Shown here in pieces: positions 1 through 8,861 of a stretch of DNA of 50,435 bases. The notes below the pieces were generated by a model. The model saw nothing but the letters and a program-made list of their open reading frames with translations. It had not been told where the DNA came from and searched no databases. The position numbers and the translations under genes are program-made. Numbering within the stretch: position 1 is the first letter of the stretch; each line of letters opens with the position of its first letter. The stretch is from Acidobacteriota bacterium (GTDB taxonomy: Bacteria; Acidobacteriota; Terriglobia; Bryobacterales; Bryobacteraceae), in contig JANXXI010000293.1 of the NCBI GenBank assembly GCA_025350695.1, positions 1-50,435 on the forward strand. The letters are read 5' to 3'.

Positions 1-2294
1 CCGCGATACGATTTCTCGAAGAAGCGAAACTCGAACGGCAAGCTAACATATTGGCCGTTAAAAACGGTGGTCTCCGTGGTTGGGATATCGAAACCCACTG
101 GCAAGCCGGAACTGACGTATGTGGAACGCACGGGAAGAGTCGCCGTAAACTGCTCGGCCCCGCCTGAACCAGTATTGAAGTCCGTGTAATAAACGCTGGC
201 GAAATCACCAGGCATCAAATTGAGCGTTCCGTTTTCCTTGATCACGATAGTCGAACTGGAAGCGATGCTGCCAACAAATACCGAACCCACCCGCCGCAGT
301 TGAATGCTTTCCACATCGCCGGAACTGCTGGTGAGTTGAACGTTCACCGACGATGCTGTGTTGTTGAGATCGCTCACCATTACGCGAATGCTCTCACCTA
401 CCGTGATTTCCGAATCGTGAAACACCACCTTCGCCTTTCCCGTTGGCACTTCGTTGGAAGAAGAGATGTGCACCGTATTCCCGCTGAACGAGTAAGCTGT
501 CGCGCCCATGCCGCGTTTGGCGAAGGCCGCCCAGAGTTGGTTCTGGCTCTCGCCCTTGAAATCCACTCGATCCGCCATCAAAATCGCGTCCCGAGCATCG
601 ATCATCGTTGAGGAGGGCGGCATGAATTTCATGCCATCAATGATCAACAGGCGCACGCGGCGCCGCCCTTCTTTTTCTCCGAACTGCTTGATCAGGGCAG
701 CTCGTATGTCCCACATCGCGGCCATCCAGATTTCTCCGTCAGCATGCACTTCCGGAAACGAAATCACGCGCCCAAGGTCAGCATAGGTTAAGGGATCAAT
801 GGCAAGATCGGTGGAGTAAGGCCGGGTCCGAATGCCGCTGCCATAGGCGCCAATGAAATACTCACCAGCTGGGTAGAAGCCATCGGCCGGGGCGCCCTCG
901 GGCAGCGTATATTCAAGGCCATAAAAATCACTCCACGCTTCGCCCATCGCCGCTTCCTGAAAAGTTACGTAACCGTTTGGAAGCAGGCGCAGACTAACGC
1001 CATGTGTGTACTCGTGGACCACCACGTTAGCATCGAGTGCGCCGTCCACGTAGTAGCCGCCACTTCCGGTGTGGCTGACGTACATGGCAATCATTGGCTG
1101 CGAGCCATCGGAATGGCTTTTATAACTAAAAAATGCGTTGCGAGTGGCGGCGCGCGTTATCGCCTGCGAACCATATTGGGTATAGGCGTAGATCTGATCG
1201 CCGCCGACACCGCCACGCCCAAAATTCTCTTTCTGGAAATTGCCGGTAGCTTCAGTGAACCCGTTCTGATAATGAAGGTCGTGCGCTTTGTTTATCCAGT
1301 AAAAAAGGTTTGTATTCACGGCGTCGACAAAGACATTCGTGACCGGCATTCCAGGCCCCAGCTGAATTGGAAAACTGAAGTTTCCGTCTTGCGTCACGCT
1401 GATGGTCGGGGTCAACAAGAAAGACGTGCCTAGGGGGTTCTGCCCCACGACAGCGTTGTTCCCCACAGTCGCGTTTGACGCAACCCAGCCAAGAGGAGAA
1501 GCCACCGGATCACCCGTAAACGGCTGCGATGTCCGGTTCACTATCGGAGGTGTTTCCGTGAGCGGCACTCCAGGCTTTGGCGCGGGATTCGGACTCCCCT
1601 GCTCATAAACCAGACCCTTGACATTTGCATTCTGAAAATAGGTTGTAGCCTGCTTACTTAAAGGCAACCCCGTGGCGTCATCCACCACCATGTTGTAACT
1701 GGAAACGCCGTCTTCGTCAGTAACATTAAACACCCACGCCGGAACCAACGCCCCGCGCATTCCGTACCAGACCATCCTCCCCTCAACGTCGCGATCGTCG
1801 CTCGTAAATCTCGCTTCCGTCACGCGGCTCGGCATTCGACGGCTTGCGACGGGCCGAAAATTCTCGGCTAAACGCGGGCTCACCGCTTTCACCGCCGCAC
1901 GCGCCGCCTTCTCGGCCTTCGACATCAAAGGAGCCGCGAGTTCAGGGGCCCCAAAAATCTCGCCGCCGGCGTTTAACACCTGTCCTTCTGCATTCAGGTT
2001 TACTACCCACGCGGAATTGTAAACATCCATTCCCTGAAATTGTTGCTTATATACGATGTGGGTGACGCCATTGTGGGCGTCGGTATATTCCCGCTCGACA
2101 TAGAGGCTGTTCAAATCCTTGGCTTCAATTCCAGATTTCGCCGTCACATATTCGCGGGCAATTTCGCGCATCGAACCGGATTGTGGAGCGGTCAGCGGAC
2201 TTTTGGCTCCAATAAAGTAGCGACGAGCTTCGGAATTGGGTTGGCCATGAATAAGGGTAATGCAGAAAGACAGGAAAATCAGGGACTTTTTCAT
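1..2294 (-). CDS. Secreted M36 (fungalysin-type) metallopeptidase, C-terminus cut by the window edge
   Basis: The minus strand is open from an ATG at 2294 to the left edge with no stop (over 760 codons), so the gene is partial. The first residues, MKKSLIFLSFCITLIHGQ, form a signal peptide, and a GGAG ribosome-binding site lies just upstream of the ATG. Residues of about 30-120 resemble the fungalysin/thermolysin propeptide (FTP) region. The sequence HDLHYQNGFTEATGNFQ near residue 350 matches the M36 pattern. The zinc site HEYTHG is at residues 427-432 and is followed by GEAWSDF, whose Glu (about 452) is the expected third zinc ligand. The region after about residue 600 is beta-rich and probably an Ig-like accessory domain. 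Family knowledge: M36 enzymes are secreted, self-activated endopeptidases. The gene is monocistronic as far as can be seen. Confidence in the family is high; the substrate is unknown. Confidence 0.9.
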   Translation of the reverse strand, partial: MKKSLIFLSFCITLIHGQPNSEARRYFIGAKSPLTAPQSGSMREIAREYVTAKSGIEAKDLNSLYVEREYTDAHNGVTHIVYKQQFQGMDVYNSAWVVNLNAEGQVLNAGGEIFGAPELAAPLMSKAEKAARAAVKAVSPRLAENFRPVASRRMPSRVTEARFTSDDRDVEGRMVWYGMRGALVPAWVFNVTDEDGVSSYNMVVDDATGLPLSKQATTYFQNANVKGLVYEQGSPNPAPKPGVPLTETPPIVNRTSQPFTGDPVASPLGWVASNATVGNNAVVGQNPLGTSFLLTPTISVTQDGNFSFPIQLGPGMPVTNVFVDAVNTNLFYWINKAHDLHYQNGFTEATGNFQKENFGRGGVGGDQIYAYTQYGSQAITRAATRNAFFSYKSHSDGSQPMIAMYVSHTGSGGYYVDGALDANVVVHEYTHGVSLRLLPNGYVTFQEAAMGEAWSDFYGLEYTLPEGAPADGFYPAGEYFIGAYGSGIRTRPYSTDLAIDPLTYADLGRVISFPEVHADGEIWMAAMWDIRAALIKQFGEKEGRRRVRLLIIDGMKFMPPSSTMIDARDAILMADRVDFKGESQNQLWAAFAKRGMGATAYSFSGNTVHISSSNEVPTGKAKVVFHDSEITVGESIRVMVSDLNNTASSVNVQLTSSSGDVESIQLRRVGSVFVGSIASSSTIVIKENGTLNLMPGDFASVYYTDFNTGSGGAEQFTATLPVRSTYVSSGLPVGFDIPTTETTVFNGQYVSLPFEFRFFEKSYR

Positions 2295-2406
2295 CGGTAT
2301 CTCCAGTTCAGATTATAGTATCAAAACAGACGCCAGATTTCGCAAGAACAGGTATTGCAGTAGTTAATGCGCAAACCGTCGGGAACGGGGGTCAAAAAAG
2401 ATTAAT

Positions 2407-3906
2407 TTATCGCCGCTGCCTTGCCGGGGGCTTCTTGAAATCGTCTGGAAACTCCGAAGCCTTGCTCCTATCCGGACTGCGTAAACCATTCTGGCCGCCC
2501 CTATCCCGTTGCAGCGGAATATTCATTCCACCCGTTTCTTCCAAAATGTCGAATAGCCGCTCCCGCATTTTGTTCACAATCGGCTTATACTTTTCGTTGT
2601 TGATCAAATTGCGAGACTCAAGCGGATCTTCTTCCAAATCGTAAAGCTCATCCAAATCCCAAATCCCTTGATACCGGATGAATTTGAACTTATCGCCGCG
2701 CAAAGCATGCATGGTCGGCGTTTGCGGAAAATTGCGCTCCCAATAATATTCGTACAAGAGCTCTTTTCGCCATTCTGCCTTCTCGCCCTTCACCACGGGC
2801 AACCAACTTTTGCCGTCAAGCCCCGCAGGCACAGGAGCACGCGCCGCATCCATCACGGTGGGCATGATGTCCAACCCCGCCACAACTTCCTTCACAGTGC
2901 GCCCGCCGCTGAACAGTTCTGGACAACGCGCCAGCAAAGGCACCCGCATCGATTCCTCATACGCCGTGCGCTTGTCGATCAAACCATGCTCGCCGAACGC
3001 GAAGCCGTTGTCGCCCATGTAAATCACCAACGTCGAATCCAGTTCGCCGCGCCGCTTCAATTCCTCCAGCACGCGACCGACGCTTTCGTCTACCGCCAGC
3101 AACGTTTCGGCATAGCGTTGATAGTATTCCGCGATGTCGAGTGTTGAATGATAGGGATACTCCACGCCATGCCATGAGTTGCGCTGGTTCTTCACCCACA
3201 TGGGACGGCTCTGCGCCATCTCGCCTTCGGGAGCCATTGTCGGAGGGTAAGTGAACTTCGCACCCTTGTAGCGGTCCTTGTGACGCTCAGCTGGGATGAA
3301 CTCGGCATGCACAGCCTTGTGCGAAAGATAAAGGAAGTAGGGCTGCCCTTTCGGCAACGTCTTCATCCACTCAATCGCGTAGTCGGTTAGTTCGTCAGTA
3401 ATGTAACCCTTCTGCGGGACCTTTTTTCCATTGACGTTCAATCCATTCGGGCTAGGCAAGTAAGTGCCCTGGCCCCTGAAGCTGACCCACTGATTGAAGC
3501 CGGCCTTCGGCTCATCGGTCTCCGCGCCCATGTGCCACTTACCGAAAAAGCCCGTCTTGTAACCTGCCTTTTGTAAGTGACCAGGAAAGAACTCAGTGCC
3601 CTTCGGTATCGGCGTGTTGTTATCCACGATGCGATGCTTATGGGCGTAAGTGCCGGTCAGGATCGAGGCGCGGCTGGGGCTGCACAACGCCGTGGTCACA
3701 AACGCATTCTTGAAGTGCGCGCCTTCACGGGCTAAGCGATCGAGCTGCGGTGTTTCAAGAAACGGCTGCGATTTCAGGAACCCAATGGCGTCGTAGCGAT
3801 GATCGTCGCTGAGGATGAAAATCACGTTCCGCCGTTTGGGTGTTTGGGCAGCCAGATTTGTGGCCACTCCACCGCCAATGGCGGCTAGCATCTGTCTTCT
3901 ATTCAT
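2407..3906 (-). CDS. Sulfatase, type I (Cys-type active site), exported
   Basis: This 499-residue alkaline-phosphatase-superfamily sulfatase would hydrolyse sulfate esters outside the cytoplasm. It begins MNRRQMLAAIGGG, a Tat-like twin-arginine leader followed by a hydrophobic stretch and a likely cleavage site after AAQ. Metal-binding Asp residues lie in ILSDDH (about 32-36). The formylglycine motif CSPSR is at residues 75-79, so this is a Cys-type enzyme matured by formylglycine-generating enzyme or anSME. The second metal-binding block is seen in YMGDNGFAFGEHG. The C-terminal part (DLEEDPLESRNL) is typical of family S1. The start lies 7 bases after the stop of the receptor gene upstream on the same strand, so the two are probably co-transcribed and work together on a sulfated glycan. 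The exact substrate cannot be read from the sequence. Confidence 0.93.
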   Translation of the reverse strand: MNRRQMLAAIGGGVATNLAAQTPKRRNVIFILSDDHRYDAIGFLKSQPFLETPQLDRLAREGAHFKNAFVTTALCSPSRASILTGTYAHKHRIVDNNTPIPKGTEFFPGHLQKAGYKTGFFGKWHMGAETDEPKAGFNQWVSFRGQGTYLPSPNGLNVNGKKVPQKGYITDELTDYAIEWMKTLPKGQPYFLYLSHKAVHAEFIPAERHKDRYKGAKFTYPPTMAPEGEMAQSRPMWVKNQRNSWHGVEYPYHSTLDIAEYYQRYAETLLAVDESVGRVLEELKRRGELDSTLVIYMGDNGFAFGEHGLIDKRTAYEESMRVPLLARCPELFSGGRTVKEVVAGLDIMPTVMDAARAPVPAGLDGKSWLPVVKGEKAEWRKELLYEYYWERNFPQTPTMHALRGDKFKFIRYQGIWDLDELYDLEEDPLESRNLINNEKYKPIVNKMRERLFDILEETGGMNIPLQRDRGGQNGLRSPDRSKASEFPDDFKKPPARQRR

Positions 3907-3913
3907 GAGTAAG

Positions 3914-6900
3914 TTACCAAATCAGTTTCAGTCCAAACTGCAAATTACGGGGCGTTCCCGCGCCTGTAATGACGCCAAACGCCGCTGTGCCCACTACGTT
4001 GCCAGGCGCGCCAAAGCGCGGCGTATTCGTTAGGGTAAACGCCTCAAAGCGGAACTGCATCCGCAGCTTTTCCATCAATTGGAAATTCTTCAAAGCCGAA
4101 AAATCCCAGTTGAAGAGTGGCCGCCCACGCAGCACATTGCGCCCGGAAGTACCGTAAGTGAAGTTAGCCGGACGAACAAAAGCCGCTGTATTAAAATCCT
4201 GCTGCAAAGTTCGTTCGCCAATATAGGCAGGGCCAATCAAGTCCGGTCGCTGCACGACAGTGTACGTGCCAGTGTTCGCCGGGTTGCCCTGCACTGTAGG
4301 ACTGAACGGAACAGTAGCGCTCTTCGAAACGATAGATCCAAGACTCCAACCACCCAACACCGCTTGCGCCACGGGATTTGCGTTACCCATAAAGGAACGC
4401 CCCTTGCCCACGGGCAGTTCATAAAGAACCGAAGTGACAAAGCGATGCGGTACGTCCTGATTATCCAGCGCCTTTTCCGGCCTTAAATTAAAGAGATTCT
4501 GAAAGCCACAGCCAGTGGCATCGCCTTGCACCGCACCACCGCAGGTGTCGCCAATGTTCTTCGACCAAGTATAGGAACTAAGCACCGTCATCCCCCGCGA
4601 AAACCGCTTCTCCACCTTGGCTATCATCGCGTGATAGTTTGAGTTGCCATCGTAGCGATGGCTGTAAACAGGACCAAGTGGCGACGCGACGATCCCCGTG
4701 CCTGGAATCGCCAGGCTCTTGAACTGACGCTTGGCGTCAATGTTACCAGCCCCTGCTGGAGAAAAGTTGCCGTCATAACGGCGCACTAAGTGCAGGCCGC
4801 GCGACCCCGCATATCCAACTTCAATCAACCAATCCTGACCCACTTCCTGTTGGATGTTGAAGTTCCATTGATGAGCGCTCGATTGCGGCGGATGCCGTTC
4901 ATAGGAAGAAAACTGCAAGCCTGTGGCCCTTGCTAGATCCGTGGCGCCTGCCGCCGGACCTTGCGAAAGCCGTAACGCGGGAACTGTTGACGATCCGGTA
5001 AGCGTAACGCCATAAGCATAAGGCGCATTGCCGATGATATATTCGCTGTCTCCCATGTTTTCCATATAGGCGTAGTACAGTCCATAGCCCGAGCGAACCA
5101 CCGTCCTCTTCGCCGCCTTAAAGACGATCCCAACACGCGGCATTACGTTGTTCGTATCGGTTGCCACCAAAGCGCGATCATACCGGGAGCCATCACTTCG
5201 CGCGTACACAAGCGTGGCAGTGCCCGGCGTTGTGTCGATATCAAAGTTACCCATCTTGTTGTACTTCTCAATCCAAGGAGGCGAAATTTCGTAGCGTACT
5301 CCTAAGTTAACGGTTAGCCGATTATTAATTTTCCAGTCATCCTGCGCGAACAAGCCTAAGTTGTAAGTGCGCATCGAAACGGTAATCGGCGATTGCCATG
5401 CCCATTGACTGGATACACCCAAGAGAAAGTCAGACGCGCCATCTCCGGAGTAAGCTCCGTTGAAGGTGTAAGTGCCCAATGTATTGCGAATATTGAAAAT
5501 GGGGTTTTGTGATTTGATCAGCGATCCGCCGGCCTTCACGGTATGCCGCCCATGTATCCAATTCAAATCGCCGGCCAACTGGCGATTCTGCGAATTGCGA
5601 TCCACGGGGTTATTGGGGCCTATACCTAGTGTCCGATAACCCGTGATTGCCATGTTGGAAAAGCTACCGTCAGGGACAAACGAGGCGCCGGGAATATTGA
5701 ATTCCTTGTTGAAATTGTGACCTAACGCCGCTGCTGGATTGTTGCGCTTAAAGCGCGCGTAGTTCCAGCCGGTTCGCAGGCCCATTACTAAATTCGGGGA
5801 AAAGATATGATTCCAACCGAGGCCTGTGTTGATGCCCTCGGTGATGTAGTCCAGATTGCCGCCGCCAAAGGCCGGAGCGGGAAGGTTCGGGGTATCCGGC
5901 AGCACCGTGTCATGCGTGCTAAACCGGAAAAAGAAGTTGTCACGCGTACCTAGTGTTTGATCGGCGCGGAAATCCCACTTATCCACATCCTGCGTGCGCG
6001 GCGAGAGGAATGTGAAGTTATTCGCCAAGTTACCATTTTGGGGTGTAGGGTATAACTTGATCAGATTTGCCGCCACCGGATCAAAACGTGAAGCCGGAAT
6101 CACGTTGCCGGGAAACTGCTGCCCGTTGGTTGGGTCGTTGACGCGCTTGGTTAGTTCTCCAAAATCGCCGCCGCGCATCCGCGAAGTGGGCAGAGTGTTC
6201 GCAATTGTGGAAGTCTCCCGAATGCGGGTACGTTCAAAATCACCAAAGAAAAACGTCTTATTGCGGCCATCATAAACTTTCGGAATCACCACCGGTCCGC
6301 CGAGCGCAAAGCCATATTGGTTCCGTTTGAATGGCGGCTTTACCGCGCCCGCTGGCGTGAAGAAATTTTTCGCGTCGAAGACTTCGTTGCGAATGAATTC
6401 ATAGGCGGCGCCATGCAGCGCATTAGTCCCGCTCTTGATGGTCAGGTTCACCACCGCCCCCATGCCGCGTCCATATTCGGCCGCGTACGAATTGGTCTGC
6501 ACCTTGAATTCTTGTATCGCATCAATGGAAGGCTCAACCATTTCTGCCCGCCGTCCCGCGGCAGCCAATTCCACTGAGTTGTTGTCAATGCCGTCCATAA
6601 TGTAATTGTTCTGGCTCACGCGCTGCCCACCAGCGGAAAAGCCGCTAATGCGCGAACCCGGCGCCGATTGCACCGCGCCGCCCGACATCAACGCAAGGTC
6701 AAGAAAGTTGCGTCCATTCAATGGCATGTCGACGATGCGTTGATTGTCGATCACCTGCCCCTGCGACGCCTCAACTGTATTCAAGCGGCTGACAGAGGCC
6801 TTGACGTCAATCTGTTCGGTAATCGCGCCCACTTCCAGAGTGAAGTTCAGTTCCTGCCGCTGATCCACATCCAGCTGCAAACCGGATTGGAGAATCGGCT

Positions 6901-7138
6901 TAAAGCCGGCGTGCTTTACCCGCACTTCGTAGGGGCCGGGTTGGAGCAGCGAAATGGAATAGAGTCCGACGGCGTTTGTGAGTGTTTTGCGTTCGGCTCC
7001 GGTGGAAGTGTTGCGGGAAGTGATTTCCACGCCGGGCACAACAGCGGCGCCTGAGTCGGAAACTCTTCCGTTGACTTGGGCTGTTTGAGCAAAAAGAGGA
7101 AGGGCGAAAATAGTGGTGAAGCAGAGTCTCTGAAGCAT
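3914..7138 (-). CDS. TonB-dependent receptor-like outer membrane protein with carboxypeptidase-regulatory domain (Oar-like)
   Basis: This 1074-residue outer membrane protein starts with a signal peptide ending in LPLFAQ. Residues of about 20-110 form a carboxypeptidase-regulatory (CarboxypepD_reg-like) beta-sandwich, seen in QVNGRVSDSGAAVVPGVEI. A plug-like region follows at about 115-240 (DMPLNGRNFLDL, then NYIMDGIDNN), and then a long beta-barrel rich in aromatic and Asn residues, ending in a terminal aromatic residue (FGLKLIW). No clear TonB box was identified. Oar-like receptors are expanded in Acidobacteriota and are thought to import polymers or act as adhesins. The gene precedes a secreted sulfatase by 7 bases, arguing for uptake of a sulfated oligosaccharide (inference). 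The family call is firm; the ligand is unknown. Confidence 0.9.
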   Translation of the reverse strand: MLQRLCFTTIFALPLFAQTAQVNGRVSDSGAAVVPGVEITSRNTSTGAERKTLTNAVGLYSISLLQPGPYEVRVKHAGFKPILQSGLQLDVDQRQELNFTLEVGAITEQIDVKASVSRLNTVEASQGQVIDNQRIVDMPLNGRNFLDLALMSGGAVQSAPGSRISGFSAGGQRVSQNNYIMDGIDNNSVELAAAGRRAEMVEPSIDAIQEFKVQTNSYAAEYGRGMGAVVNLTIKSGTNALHGAAYEFIRNEVFDAKNFFTPAGAVKPPFKRNQYGFALGGPVVIPKVYDGRNKTFFFGDFERTRIRETSTIANTLPTSRMRGGDFGELTKRVNDPTNGQQFPGNVIPASRFDPVAANLIKLYPTPQNGNLANNFTFLSPRTQDVDKWDFRADQTLGTRDNFFFRFSTHDTVLPDTPNLPAPAFGGGNLDYITEGINTGLGWNHIFSPNLVMGLRTGWNYARFKRNNPAAALGHNFNKEFNIPGASFVPDGSFSNMAITGYRTLGIGPNNPVDRNSQNRQLAGDLNWIHGRHTVKAGGSLIKSQNPIFNIRNTLGTYTFNGAYSGDGASDFLLGVSSQWAWQSPITVSMRTYNLGLFAQDDWKINNRLTVNLGVRYEISPPWIEKYNKMGNFDIDTTPGTATLVYARSDGSRYDRALVATDTNNVMPRVGIVFKAAKRTVVRSGYGLYYAYMENMGDSEYIIGNAPYAYGVTLTGSSTVPALRLSQGPAAGATDLARATGLQFSSYERHPPQSSAHQWNFNIQQEVGQDWLIEVGYAGSRGLHLVRRYDGNFSPAGAGNIDAKRQFKSLAIPGTGIVASPLGPVYSHRYDGNSNYHAMIAKVEKRFSRGMTVLSSYTWSKNIGDTCGGAVQGDATGCGFQNLFNLRPEKALDNQDVPHRFVTSVLYELPVGKGRSFMGNANPVAQAVLGGWSLGSIVSKSATVPFSPTVQGNPANTGTYTVVQRPDLIGPAYIGERTLQQDFNTAAFVRPANFTYGTSGRNVLRGRPLFNWDFSALKNFQLMEKLRMQFRFEAFTLTNTPRFGAPGNVVGTAAFGVITGAGTPRNLQFGLKLIW

Positions 7139-7587
7139 ACTGTTCCGAATAATATCACTTATTGTCCTGCTTAAACACTTGTGCGCCGGTTGTTCTTTTC
7201 AGGGGAGTTTTTGCGCTGCCAAAGCCTCCTCGACGCGATTGGGATCGTTCCGCAAACAGCGACTTTGAATGTTCGGCGAGATTTGCATGGGCACATTTCG
7301 TCACGGCCGATTTTGGGAGTGGGCCGGACCTATGCTAGGGTTGTCGGTTGAATGCGAGAGCGGCTTCCAGGCGGCGAGGCAATTTGGTTGACCGGTCGGG
7401 TGGATTCGAGCAGAAAGGCGAAAGACAAGGCATCGAAGGCTTGGAGATACCCTTCGTTGAGAAGGACCACGTGTTCCGCGTAGAGGCCGAGTTAGTGCCG
7501 CGATAAACCTTTGGCTAGTGATACGAAACCGTATCGTTGCGGGCCACGAAGATGTGACGTAGCTGGAACACATCTGAGCGTCTGACG

Positions 7588-7760
7588 AACTTGAATCACA
7601 ACCGGTTTCGCCCCTCACTTTGACATGCCCTTCATCAACTTACCTCCACCCCCTTCCGCAACCCTTGACGCTCCATGAAAGAATTCGATGACGGGCCGCG
7701 CTTCCCACTTGGAGCCCTTCTCTATTTCAACGTGAAGGAGGACGAAACCAACTTGATCGC
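7588..7760 (+). repeat. Diverged direct repeat, copy 1
   Basis: This copy begins with the same stretch as copy 2 (GAACTTGAATCACAACCGG) and keeps long matching runs through CGCAACCC and CTCCATGAAAGAATT as far as the AAGGAG-containing end. Small insertions and deletions separate the copies. In this copy the frame that reads ELESQPVSP is disrupted immediately afterwards relative to copy 2, so it looks like the more degenerate one. The function is unknown. Confidence 0.75.
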
Positions 7761-8097
7761 CGCTCGACCCCTATGAAAGCGGTTGTGAAAAACGAACCCA
7801 AATACACGGAGGCCAATCGTCAGGGCTGCATCCCATCGTGCACAAACTGGATCCACCAGCCCCCGCCGCGTCAACCGCAACTTGCATTCCGAAGAACGAA
7901 ACCATTCGGCGCTGCTGCGGAATTTTGGGTCACCAATTATATTTGGACTACAAACAATCCCACGAAGCTATGGGTAGCTGTGGCAATATGAATGCGTTAA
8001 GGGACGTGATACGTGGGTCAGACTTTTATTTCCGGAAAGAAAGCTTAATGATGAAAGCACAATATGGGATATGGGGACAAAAACCGCGATAAGACTT

Positions 8098-8229
8098 ATG
8101 ACTAGTAATAACGGTCCCCGCATCGTCGAACTTGAATCACAACCGGTTTCGCCCCACTTTGACGCGGCCCGTCATCAACTTACATCCACCCCGCCTCCGC
8201 AACCCTTTACGCTCCATGAAAGAATTTGA
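8098..8229 (+). CDS. Possible 43-residue small protein or gene remnant
   Basis: A short open frame runs from ATG 8098 to TGA 8227-8229. It reads MTSNNGPRIVELESQPVSP and ends PQPFTLHERI. Its composition looks protein-like, and the homologous segment in the upstream repeat keeps ELESQPVSP and LTLHERI but is shifted between them. No ribosome-binding site is evident and I recognise no family. It is more likely the tail of a decayed gene than an independent small protein. Confidence 0.25.
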   Translation: MTSNNGPRIVELESQPVSPHFDAARHQLTSTPPPQPFTLHERI

Positions 8230-8300
8230 TCACGGGCCGCGATTCCCATTCGGAATCAGTCGCCCTCCTCTATTCAACGTTAAGGAGCCCGAAACCATGG
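8128..8300 (+). repeat. Diverged direct repeat, copy 2
   Basis: This is the second copy of the sequence at 7588, in the same orientation and about 540 bp downstream. It contains the 3' half of a short open frame (8098-8229) and then AAGGAG followed by an ATG at 8297. The copies match well over roughly 170 bp and fade after that. Confidence 0.75.
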
Positions 8301-8600
8301 CCACTGCCGCGCAAAACGAAGCCAAATCGCCAACGAAACTCTCCACCAGACCCCGCACCGTCGAAGCAAATTTCCCGAGTGGCGCTTCCAAGTGCACCTC
8401 TTCGACAGAGTGGGCGTCGCTCCGCCGCCACCGCCAGTATCATTTTGAAAAACGAAGCCAATCAGGCTGAACAGCTGAATCGCAGTCACGGCAATCAGGT
8501 TCACGTGACCCAATTTAGCCTCCCGCACCAACACGTTCCTGGGCCGCATAGTACCTTCGGTGGGATTGAAGAAAACGTGTAAAATCGGTTATCCTTCGGT

Positions 8601-8861
8601 GTGGTGCAAACCGACTTAAACAGTATCATCCGAAGACTAATCAAAGAACAGGCCAAGATTCCTGCCACCGCCGGCGAGCTTGCCGATTCCGACGACCTTT
8701 ATGATCACGGTATGACATCGCACTCCAGCGTGATGCTGATGCTTGGACTCGAAAATGAATTCGGCGTGGAGTTTCCCGATACCATGCTGACGCGGGATGT
8801 ATTCTCTAGCGTGAATGCCATTGAGTCGGCAATTCGCCGCCTTCAGCAAGAGCTAACCTAA
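8601..8861 (+). CDS. Acyl carrier protein (phosphopantetheine-binding), first gene of the aminoacyl-carrier operon
   Basis: This 86-residue acidic protein has the carrier-protein fold. The phosphopantetheine attachment site is DHGMTSHSSVMLML, with Ser40 taking the place of the Ser in the usual DSL motif (here TSH). Helix III and the C-terminal helix (NAIESAIRRLQQEL) are also recognisable. The start is GTG at 8601, followed by a second in-frame GTG; an in-frame TAA at 8580 rules out a longer protein. There is no good Shine-Dalgarno sequence. The stop overlaps the next start (TAATG), indicating translational coupling. Beside an amino acid:carrier-protein ligase, it most likely carries an amino acid as a thioester rather than a fatty acid; this is inferred from context. 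Confidence 0.9.
   Translation: MVQTDLNSIIRRLIKEQAKIPATAGELADSDDLYDHGMTSHSSVMLMLGLENEFGVEFPDTMLTRDVFSSVNAIESAIRRLQQELT

Larger units (their letters stand above)
7139..8600. other. Gene-poor region with decayed coding fragments
   Basis: About 1.46 kb separates the divergent receptor and carrier-protein operons without any convincing intact gene. It must hold both promoters, but I cannot place them with confidence. Fragments with coding character but broken frames are visible. One runs on the plus strand from about 7409 to a stop at 7505 and reads ...IPFVEKDHVFRVEAELVPR. An overlapping frame just upstream reads LPGGEAIWLTGRV. Two diverged copies of one sequence start at 7588 and 8128. The short frames here share no recognisable domain. 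I read the region as a graveyard of at least one duplicated gene; the alternative is a long regulatory region. Confidence 0.6.

Noticed and set aside
300-2318. Several plus-strand open frames
   Set aside because: They are antisense to the continuous M36 peptidase frame, which has a signal peptide, HEYTHG and GEAWSDF motifs in one frame.
7301-7618. Minus-strand frame of 105 codons
   Set aside because: Ser/Arg-rich composition, no ribosome-binding site, and opposite to better coding-like fragments.
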